Positions 1-4,671 of a stretch of DNA of 6,236 bases are shown piece by piece. Numbering within the stretch: the first letter of the stretch is position 1; each line of letters begins with the position of its first letter. Source of the DNA: Bacteroidales bacterium (lineage in GTDB: Bacteria; Bacteroidota; Bacteroidia; Bacteroidales; F082); NCBI GenBank assembly GCA_017508895.1, contig JAFWRA010000019.1, forward strand, positions 1 to 6,236, given 5' to 3'. The position numbers were made by a program, and so were the translations under genes. The notes beneath the pieces were generated by a model that saw only the letters and a program-made list of their open reading frames with translations, did no database searches and had not been told where the DNA came from.

Positions 1-1029
1 GATGCCACCGACGCGGCCAAAGTGTTCGGCCTTGGCGCGGCCATTGCAAGCCAGCAGCACGTCTTCGATCATCTGACCACAGCTCAATTCCACTGAGAGG
101 AATCCCTTGACACCCTTGTCGATGAGGTTGCGGATGGCTTGAGTGGGGTAGGGCCACAGGGTGATGGGACGGAGCAGACCAACTTTCAGGCCTTCAGCAC
201 GACCGAGTTGCACCGACTTCTGGGCGATACGGGCGCTGGAGCCATAGGCGACGAACACGTAGTCGGCATCGTCGCAGTCGATCATTTCGTAGCGGACTTC
301 ATTCTTGGTCACTTCGTCGTATTTGCGTTGGAGGTGACGGTTGTGCTCTTCCATGCGGGCTGAGTCGAGGTCCAAGGAAGTGATCACGCGGTGTTGCGTG
401 CCACGCTTGCGGCCTGTAAGTGCCCAAGGATACTTGGCTTTGATTTCCTCTTCGGTGAGGCGGGCTTTCGGCTCGGGCAGGACAACCTTTTCCATCATCT
501 GGCCGATGGCACCGTCGGAGAGGATGCACACTGCCATTCTGTACTTGAAGGCCAGTTCGAAGCCCAGCGGCACGAAGTCAGCCATTTCCTGAACGGAAGC
601 GGGGGCGAGGACGATGTTACGATAGTCACCGTTGCCACCGCCTTTGGTGTTCTGGAAATAGTCAGCTTGTGAGGGCTGGATGGTACCGAGGCCCGGGCCG
701 CCACGCACCACGTCGGCGAAGACGCAAGGCACTTCGGCGCCAGCGATGTAAGCCAAACCTTCTTGCTTCAGGCACACGCCTGGGCTTGACGAGGAGGTCA
801 TGACGCGCTTGCCAGCAGCACCAGCGGCGTACACCATGTTGATGGCTGCCAATTCACTTTCAGCTTGAAGAACGACCATACCGGTGCGTTCGTAAGGGTT
901 CTGTTCCGACAGATACTCGATCACTTCCGACTGGGGGGTGATAGGATATCCGAAATAAGCATCGGCGCCGCAGCGGATGGCGGCTTCGGCCAATGCCTCG
1001 TTACCCTTCATCAGTTTTAATTCTCCCAT
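1..1029 (-). CDS. vorB: 2-oxoacid:ferredoxin oxidoreductase, VorB-type alpha subunit (partial; 3' end beyond window)
   Basis: Subunit of a cytoplasmic ferredoxin-dependent oxidoreductase that interconverts a 2-oxoacid plus CoA with acyl-CoA and CO2; the branched-chain acid 2-oxoisovalerate is the likely substrate. The frame is open from the ATG at 1029 to the left edge, giving 343 codons. Family members are about 360 residues, so only a short C-terminal tail should be missing. Visible hallmarks are GYPITPQSEV near residue 27, SSSSPGVCLKQEGLAYIAGA around 79-98, and RGGPGLGTIQPSQADYF around 109-125, all typical of the pyrimidine-binding domain. The C-terminal transketolase-like domain carries VAYGSSARIAQ and LLRPITLWPYPTQ. 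The gene follows the ferredoxin gene after 38 bp, so the two are probably cotranscribed; the TPP-binding partner subunit is expected just off the left edge. No Shine-Dalgarno is seen. The closely related 2-oxoglutarate enzyme (KorA) cannot be fully excluded, so the substrate is inferred. Confidence 0.9.
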   Translation of the reverse strand, partial: MGELKLMKGNEALAEAAIRCGADAYFGYPITPQSEVIEYLSEQNPYERTGMVVLQAESELAAINMVYAAGAAGKRVMTSSSSPGVCLKQEGLAYIAGAEVPCVFADVVRGGPGLGTIQPSQADYFQNTKGGGNGDYRNIVLAPASVQEMADFVPLGFELAFKYRMAVCILSDGAIGQMMEKVVLPEPKARLTEEEIKAKYPWALTGRKRGTQHRVITSLDLDSARMEEHNRHLQRKYDEVTKNEVRYEMIDCDDADYVFVAYGSSARIAQKSVQLGRAEGLKVGLLRPITLWPYPTQAIRNLIDKGVKGFLSVELSCGQMIEDVLLACNGRAKAEHFGRVGGI

Positions 1030-1067
1030 TATGTAAGATTTTTTGATTTGTTAGACAATTGGTTGGA

Positions 1068-1292
1068 TTACAGGGCTTTTTTGTAGACCTTGATGACGCC
1101 GTCGGGGCAGGTGATGCCGCAGCTCGCGCAGCCTATGCAGGCTTCGGGATTGGCCATAAATGCGTAGTTGTAACCTTTTCCGTTTACTTCTTTTGCCAGT
1201 TCGATGACTTTGCATGGGCAGGCTGTGATGCATACGCCGCAGCCTTTGCAACGCTCGATGTCAACGACGATGGCTCCTCTGAATTTTGCCAT
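1068..1292 (-). CDS. Two-[4Fe-4S] ferredoxin subunit of the 2-oxoacid oxidoreductase
   Basis: A 74-residue polyferredoxin that would carry electrons from the 2-oxoacid oxidoreductase active site to soluble ferredoxin. Two CxxCxxCxxxCP motifs are visible: Cys15, 18, 21, 25 (CKGCGVCITACP) and Cys52, 55, 58, 62 (CIGCASCGITCP), enough for two [4Fe-4S] clusters. An additional Cys27 follows the first motif (ACPCKVIEL), where family members usually have a non-cysteine residue. The sequence from MAKFRGAIVVD onward matches the delta-subunit pattern seen before vorB in Bacteroidales. It is the first gene of the operon. The ATG at 1292 is the only sensible start, and no Shine-Dalgarno is present, as is common in this phylum. 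It could also be named KorD-like; the role follows from its position next to vorB. Confidence 0.92.
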   Translation of the reverse strand: MAKFRGAIVVDIERCKGCGVCITACPCKVIELAKEVNGKGYNYAFMANPEACIGCASCGITCPDGVIKVYKKAL

Positions 1293-1358
1293 ATTGATTT
1301 GATTTTAGAATTTGTTGTGTTCTGTTTTTAATGAGCCACGAAATTAGGGAATTTTGGG

Positions 1359-1390
1359 CAAACTATTCACGTCTTTTTGTTTTATTTCAA
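1359..1390 (-). promoter_or_regulatory. Weak candidate -33/-7 promoter for the ferredoxin-vorB operon
   Basis: On the minus strand a TTGAA box (1386-1390) lies about 20 bp upstream of ATAGTTTG (1359-1366), which resembles the Bacteroidetes -7 element TAnnTTTG but has the TA shifted by one base. It would give a leader of roughly 60 nt before the ferredoxin ATG. No better match is seen in the interval to the upstream terminator. The call rests on position and partial consensus only. Confidence 0.25.
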
Positions 1391-1433
1391 GGCAAAGGGC
1401 TAATTTAGATTTATTTTAAATTAAAAGCCTTTC

Positions 1434-1465
1434 CATTGTCGCAATTTGCATCCTGCTAATTGAAA
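1434..1465 (+). repeat. Solitary REP-like hairpin unit (copy A)
   Basis: A single unit related to the left half of the two REPINs near the transposase. It begins CATTGTCGCAAT, identical to the first 12 bases of the copy at 4593, and ends in TTGAAA as that copy does. Arms AATTTGCA (1443-1450) and TGCTAATT (1454-1461) pair at 7 of 8 positions around a TCC loop. No inverted partner follows, so this is a lone, partly decayed REP unit rather than a REPIN. It lies between the terminator of the sigma/protease operon and the ferredoxin gene, 2.3 kb from the RAYT gene. Confidence 0.6.
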
Positions 1466-1480
1466 CTATTCCCGTGACCC

Positions 1481-1514
1481 AAAAACAAAAAAGCCAGCCG
1501 TATCCGACTGGCTT
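1481..1514 (-). terminator. Intrinsic terminator of the sigma factor-membrane protein-protease operon
   Basis: Read on the minus strand, AAGCCAG (1508-1514) pairs perfectly with CTGGCTT (1491-1497), and an inner CG/CG pair closes a TATC tetraloop after one mismatch. The stem runs directly into TTTTTTGTTTTT (1481-1492). It starts 22 bp after the protease stop codon, which is the expected place for Rho-independent termination of the operon. Confidence 0.85.
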
Positions 1515-1536
1515 CATTCCATGAGAAATAAGATTC

Positions 1537-2607
1537 CTATTGGTTTTCTATATTTATCGATTCATTTCCAACACATTCAATCGTTTCTTTCTTTTTGCGG
1601 AATACGGGTGAAAAGATGAACACCACAAATATAATAGATGTAACCAACTGAATCGGGATGTCTCCCCAGGTGATGACTTGGTTTTCGAGGACCGAAACAT
1701 CACCCTCCGATAATACGGCAATCAGATTGTTGTTTAAATAATGCATGATGATGGGAACCCAAATATTCTGTGTCTTTAGGTATGCGTATCCAAAGAATAT
1801 CGCGTATGCCACGCAGGTAATGATTTGTGATATGACCATTTGAATCTTGCATTCCTTGGTATAGTACATAAGGTCGACATCAAGATGCCATAAAGCCCAT
1901 ACAACACCTAAAAGCAGAATGCCGCCAATGGGTCCATATTTCTTCTGCATAATCGGTTGCAAATAGTGTCTCCATCCATATTCTTCCCCGAAAAAGAAAA
2001 TGAATGACAAAGGAAAGCTTATTATTATGCCGAATAGCAACAACCATGTCTTTACCTTCTTGAAGGGATCAACCAATTGTGCAAGCTGATCGGTCACGTC
2101 TCCGTCTCTAAGCCCTGTTAAATAAGTGGTAATGATTACGTTAATGACATACAATACCAAAAACAGCGCAATCATCAGGATGCTCTTTTTGATGTTCTTT
2201 CTTCGGATTCCGGCACGCTCTTGTTTATCACGTCCACATGCCCAGAACACTATGTAGGTGATGAGACCGAAAACACAAGCGACTGCCTCCGCAATAATGT
2301 CGGCGTTCTTAAACTCCGAGAATACTGACCATAGCGATAGAATCATTAGTAATACTGTTGATGCAAGGATTAAGACGTAACCAGCAAGAGGAAATGACTT
2401 GATATCTTTCCTTGTCAATAGTATCCCTAACACTACTCCACAAGCGGGATACATCATTTTTGCGGTCGGAAAGACACCTATATCTATTCCGTGCTTGTAT
2501 CCGATGTACATGGGAATGCTCATCAATAGCGAGAGGCCGTATGCCATCGCAATAAATATCCAGAGTCTTTTCTTGTCATCTTTTGTCATTGTGTTAGAGC
2601 TGTTCAT
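1537..2607 (-). CDS. CPBP (CAAX/ABI-type) intramembrane glutamic protease
   Basis: A 356-residue polytopic membrane protein of the CPBP intramembrane protease family, which includes eukaryotic CAAX-processing Rce1, bacteriocin-immunity proteins and relatives of site-1 proteases. The three family motifs are intact: EEYGWR at 208-213 (EExxxR), WALWH at 237-241 (the W/FxxxH motif with His241), and HYLNN at 289-293 (HxxxN). Hydrophobic stretches suggest about eight membrane segments, including around 15-35, 52-65, 74-96, 107-123, 142-162, 186-206, 226-241 and 318-334. The ATG at 2607 is chosen; Met7 is a possible alternative. AAAGGG upstream could act as a weak ribosome site. It is the last gene of a three-gene operon, 39 bp after the membrane-protein gene, and a terminator follows. 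The sequence does not show the substrate; context suggests the neighbouring membrane protein or a signal-transduction role (inference). Confidence 0.9.
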   Translation of the reverse strand: MNSSNTMTKDDKKRLWIFIAMAYGLSLLMSIPMYIGYKHGIDIGVFPTAKMMYPACGVVLGILLTRKDIKSFPLAGYVLILASTVLLMILSLWSVFSEFKNADIIAEAVACVFGLITYIVFWACGRDKQERAGIRRKNIKKSILMIALFLVLYVINVIITTYLTGLRDGDVTDQLAQLVDPFKKVKTWLLLFGIIISFPLSFIFFFGEEYGWRHYLQPIMQKKYGPIGGILLLGVVWALWHLDVDLMYYTKECKIQMVISQIITCVAYAIFFGYAYLKTQNIWVPIIMHYLNNNLIAVLSEGDVSVLENQVITWGDIPIQLVTSIIFVVFIFSPVFRKKKETIECVGNESINIENQ

Positions 2608-2646
2608 TTGATTTCCCTTTCTTTAGTTTATTTGTATAATATCTGG

Positions 2647-3216
2647 TTAGTTCTTCTCGATGTCGTCAATTATTTCTTGGGCGGCATTCTTTGCCTTGCG
2701 ATAATCTTTGTAGCCAGAGATTCCGCCTTGTATGCCTCCAAACAGTGCTAAGAATATATATACCCATGACCCTGTTTGAAGGTGCTTCCAAATTTCATAG
2801 CAAAACCAGATGTACCAAAAAATGAAGAAGAGTAGGGCTATAATTAAGTCTTTTTGGGTGTATTGCTTCCTGTACTCTGCCATCACGTGAGCTATGGTGG
2901 CTATGTCGTCTTTCATGAAGTTGAGTTTGTCTATAGGCTTGTGAAGGTAGTATGTTGAAACAATAGCAACCACTACCATTAGGTAAGTTGCAATGATAAA
3001 TACCAGACTAGTCATGTGGGTAAAATAGAGGATTGGAATAAAAATTAGACCAAGCGAGCACCATAAATAACTAGAAAACTTCACATTTCTTATCCCGTTG
3101 CTTTTCGCTTTCATCGTTTCGCGAAGCAGGCGGTCGCTGACGATTTCTTGTTTGTCAAGCTGTTCCTTGAGGATGGCAAACTGGTTACGCATTTCCTCGA
3201 AATTCATTTCTTCCAT
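2647..3216 (-). CDS. Unnamed four-helix membrane protein, candidate sigma-factor regulator
   Basis: A 189-residue protein with no family I can name. Residues 1-48 form a charged, helix-prone N-terminus containing MRNQFAILKEQLDKQEIVSD, probably cytoplasmic. Four hydrophobic segments follow at about 49-66, 70-90, 123-140 and 150-168, with a charged loop (91-122) between the second and third and a charged tail rich in Lys, Asp and Glu. There is no HxxxCxxC zinc motif of the common anti-sigma domain. The ATG at 3216 lies 3 bp after the sigma factor stop codon, so translation is probably coupled. I recall similar small membrane proteins directly behind ECF sigma genes in Bacteroidetes. Position and topology make it a candidate anti-sigma factor or sensor; this is inference. 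Met4 is an alternative start. Confidence 0.75.
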   Translation of the reverse strand: MEEMNFEEMRNQFAILKEQLDKQEIVSDRLLRETMKAKSNGIRNVKFSSYLWCSLGLIFIPILYFTHMTSLVFIIATYLMVVVAIVSTYYLHKPIDKLNFMKDDIATIAHVMAEYRKQYTQKDLIIALLFFIFWYIWFCYEIWKHLQTGSWVYIFLALFGGIQGGISGYKDYRKAKNAAQEIIDDIEKN

Positions 3217-3219
3217 GGC

Positions 3220-3693
3220 TTACATTTTTTTAAGTTGTTCTTTGATTCTGAAAAGCTTTACACCAACGTTCTGCGGAGTGATCCCCACGATGGCACCGAT
3301 TTCATCGTAGCTCAAGTCTTCCAACCACAGCATCACAATGGCCCTGTCGACTAAGCCAAGTTTCCTGATGCGCTCGTGGAGTTGACGGACTTGCGCGATG
3401 TTGGCATCCTCGTCTTCGAAGAAGTTCACGTCCATCGACAGAGGCACTTTCTTCACCTCTTTCTTTTTCTTGCGCTCTTGCAGGAGGCATGTGTTCAAGG
3501 CAACGCGATAGATCCACGTGCTGATCTTACTGTCTTCGTGAAAACTATCGATGCCTTTCCACATGTTGACCAGCGTCTCCTGAAAGAGGTCGTTAACCTC
3601 ATCTTCGTCTTGGGAAAACATGTAGCATACCGTGTAAATGGTGCTTTTGTGTTTTTGAACCAATTGTTCAAATAGGTCTTCTTGGCTTTTCAT
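3220..3693 (-). CDS. ECF-type sigma-70 family RNA polymerase sigma factor
   Basis: A 157-residue sigma factor of the extracytoplasmic-function type, with only regions 2 and 4. Region 2 covers about residues 10-75 and shows DLFQETLVNMWKGIDSF (35-51, core-binding and -10 contacts) and ISTWIYRVALNTCL (57-70, melting segment). A Lys/Arg-rich linker (74-83) leads to region 4, about 103-157, whose helix-turn-helix reads LSYDEIGAIVGITPQNVGVK (127-146). No C-terminal sensor extension is present. It is the first gene of an operon with the membrane protein (3 bp gap) and the CPBP protease. The ATG at 3693 is the natural start. The 72 bp between it and the REPIN at 3766 hold only a poor -7-like TAATTTTA (3737-3744) with no -33 partner, so it may depend on another sigma factor, possibly itself. 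The regulon cannot be read from this window. Confidence 0.93.
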   Translation of the reverse strand: MKSQEDLFEQLVQKHKSTIYTVCYMFSQDEDEVNDLFQETLVNMWKGIDSFHEDSKISTWIYRVALNTCLLQERKKKKEVKKVPLSMDVNFFEDEDANIAQVRQLHERIRKLGLVDRAIVMLWLEDLSYDEIGAIVGITPQNVGVKLFRIKEQLKKM

Positions 3694-3765
3694 TTTTGAG
3701 ATTTGTTCTTTTGACCCTTAGATGCAGAAAGCAACTTAAAATTACAGAAAACTCCGATTTTTTTT

Positions 3766-3836
3766 CATTGTCACAATTTGCGTCTCGCAAATGAAAATAT
3801 CACTACCCCGACTGCGGGACGCAGCCATTGACAATG
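3766..3836. repeat. REPIN copy B: two inverted REP-like hairpins, overlapping the transposase 3' end
   Basis: A 71-bp compound palindrome. The outer arms CATTGTCA (3766-3773) and TGACAATG (3829-3836) pair perfectly. Inside are two hairpins: ATTTGCG/CGCAAAT around a TCT loop (3776-3792), and CTGCG/CGCAG around a GGA loop (3812-3824). Read in reverse complement, the second hairpin has a TCC loop and resembles the first, so the element is two REP units in inverted orientation. The right unit supplies codons 228-238 and lies up against the stop codon (3803-3805) of the RAYT gene; the left unit sits between that gene and the sigma factor. A run of T precedes the left end. Confidence 0.85.
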
Positions 3837-4519
3837 TTGTTAGCCACCCATGCCAGATTTTTGTTGTTCGTAATGATATAGCGTACAACATTATCAAAGT
3901 GCTTTTGGCTTCTTATCAGGCGGTCGTATGATTCTGATTGCCAAACAGGACCAGTGCTGTTCTCGTTTTCATTGATTTTCTTTGCCGTAAAACTCTTTAT
4001 CGACCGCATGATTTCGGTCAGTTCGCATCCTTCCCTGAGTTTCATGAGAATATGAATGTGGTTGGGCATCACAACAAAGGCCACCAAGTCATAGCGTTTC
4101 CCATCAAAGAAGAATAATGCATCTTCTACAATCTTTCTGTTGCTTTGCTTTTTGAGCAGGCAGTTCCCATAATTGTTGTCCAACCACTTATCTACAGCCT
4201 TTCCAAACTTGTTAATGTATTCTTTTGTCACCTTCTCATTCCATGGTTGGGGGTGTTGTTTCAACCAACTTTCTTTTTCTTCGCGAAGCCATTGCAGTTT
4301 TTCTTGGGGTAGGGAATCATGCAGACGAAAGGTAACGAATACATACTTGTCGTTTTGATGCCAGTGAGGTAGGAAAGTGCCCCAGTCAAAATGCTCAAAA
4401 TCATTTTCATCGAAAAAAGACTCGTTGTCCCAATCTGCATAACCGCAAATTGTTTTTTCATTGTCACCATTTGTGTCCTCGCCAATGAAGCCCTGTTCAC
4501 TTTTTTGGTCTTGTTGCAT
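3803..4519 (-). CDS. REP-associated tyrosine transposase (RAYT, IS200-like Y1/HUH family)
   Basis: A 238-residue single-domain HUH endonuclease of the RAYT group: domesticated IS200/IS605-like enzymes that cleave and move REP hairpins as single-stranded DNA. LPHWHQ (50-55) and YVFVTFRLHDSLP (59-71) mark the start of the Y1 domain. MPNHIHIL (151-158) carries the metal-binding HUH pair His154 and His156, and SYDRLIR (197-203) carries the probable nucleophile Tyr198. All key residues are present, so the enzyme may be active. The frame is also open upstream to a TTG at 4549, but a strong promoter places transcription start between the two, so the ATG at 4519 is chosen. The usual C-terminal NNPVKAGLV-like segment is replaced by a tail encoded by REPIN B. 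Residues about 10-33 overlap two degenerate REP-like units. No tnpB or IS ends are seen. The exact function of this group in Bacteroidetes is little known. Confidence 0.9.
   Translation of the reverse strand: MQQDQKSEQGFIGEDTNGDNEKTICGYADWDNESFFDENDFEHFDWGTFLPHWHQNDKYVFVTFRLHDSLPQEKLQWLREEKESWLKQHPQPWNEKVTKEYINKFGKAVDKWLDNNYGNCLLKKQSNRKIVEDALFFFDGKRYDLVAFVVMPNHIHILMKLREGCELTEIMRSIKSFTAKKINENENSTGPVWQSESYDRLIRSQKHFDNVVRYIITNNKNLAWVANNIVNGCVPQSG
4423..4452 (+). repeat. Degenerate REP-like hairpin (copy E) inside the transposase 5' coding region
   Basis: Arms CAATCTGC (4431-4438) and GCAAATTG (4445-4452) pair at 7 of 8 positions around a six-base loop. The preceding CGTTGTCC resembles the CATTGTCG that precedes the same arm in the copy at 4593; the CAATCTGC arm itself is identical in both. 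It covers roughly codons 23-33 of the RAYT gene and has the same orientation as copy D six bases away. The similarity could in part be chance. Confidence 0.4.
4459..4490 (+). repeat. Degenerate REP-like unit (copy D) inside the transposase 5' coding region
   Basis: It aligns with the left unit of REPIN B at 27 of 31 bases with one inserted base. Shared blocks are CATTGTCAC, ATTTG and AATGAA, and both are preceded by a run of T. The hairpin is partly lost: the arms around the TCCT loop retain six of eight Watson-Crick pairs plus one wobble. It overlaps codons 10-20 of the RAYT gene (FIGEDTNGDN), so this part of the protein's N-terminus appears to derive from REP sequence. Confidence 0.6.
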
Positions 4520-4538
4520 TGTATGAAGTTTGAGATTG

Positions 4539-4570
4539 CAAACATACAAAAAACAAATGAGGATGCCAAA
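4539..4570 (-). promoter_or_regulatory. -33/-7 promoter of the RAYT gene
   Basis: On the minus strand TTTG (4567-4570) is followed after 20 bp by TATGTTTG (4539-4546), an exact match to the Bacteroidetes vegetative pattern. Transcription would start near 4532, giving a leader of about a dozen bases before the ATG at 4519 and excluding the upstream TTG at 4549. The promoter lies between REPIN C and the gene, so the transposase can be transcribed independently of the aminotransferase. Confidence 0.7.
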
Positions 4571-4579
4571 AATGACACC

Positions 4580-4599
4580 ATCATTGTCTCATCATTGTC
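4580..4599 (+). repeat. Short direct repeat at the REPIN C left edge
   Basis: ATCATTGTC occurs at 4580-4588 and again at 4591-4599, two bases apart. The second copy contains the outer arm of REPIN C. It may be the remnant of an earlier REP end or a slippage duplication. It is short, so little weight can be placed on it. Confidence 0.5.
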
Positions 4600-4671
4600 G
4601 CAATCTGCGTCTCGCAGATTGAAAGAGGTATTAGCTCGTTTTCCAACTGCGGGACGCAGTTGGCGACAGTG
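4593..4671. repeat. REPIN copy C: two inverted REP-like hairpins between aminotransferase and transposase genes
   Basis: A 79-bp compound palindrome and the best-preserved copy. Outer arms CATTGTCG (4593-4600) and CGACAGTG (4664-4671) pair with one T-G wobble. The left hairpin is AATCTGCG/CGCAGATT with a TCT loop (4602-4620), eight perfect pairs. The right hairpin is CCAACTGCG/CGCAGTTGG with a GGA loop (4643-4663), nine perfect pairs. The right unit in reverse complement matches the left unit over about 32 bases with few differences, both ending in GAAA. It starts directly after the aminotransferase stop codon (4672-4674). It is not followed by a T-run on either strand, so it is not a standard intrinsic terminator, though the hairpins could protect the mRNA 3' end. 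Confidence 0.88.

Noticed and set aside
1059..1331. 90-codon plus-strand frame opposite the ferredoxin gene
   Set aside because: It is the antisense of a gene with two perfect [4Fe-4S] motifs and has no support of its own.
4520..4549. Ten-residue N-terminal extension of the transposase from TTG
   Set aside because: The predicted transcription start near 4532 lies downstream of the TTG, and the extension shows no conserved feature.
4261..4584. 107-codon minus-strand frame overlapping the transposase
   Set aside because: It is an out-of-frame reading of the RAYT 5' region with no domain; the RAYT frame has the conserved motifs.
3766..4671. CRISPR array
   Set aside because: The repeats are few, palindromic, not evenly spaced and flank a gene; there is no spacer series and no cas gene.
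3766..4671. Complete IS200/IS605 insertion sequence
   Set aside because: There is no tnpB, and the flanking palindromes are double inverted REP units at gene ends, which fits a RAYT/REPIN locus better than IS ends.
4593..4671. Intrinsic terminator for the aminotransferase
   Set aside because: The hairpins are strong, but on the minus strand the stems are followed by AAAACGAGC and CGACAATG rather than a T-run.
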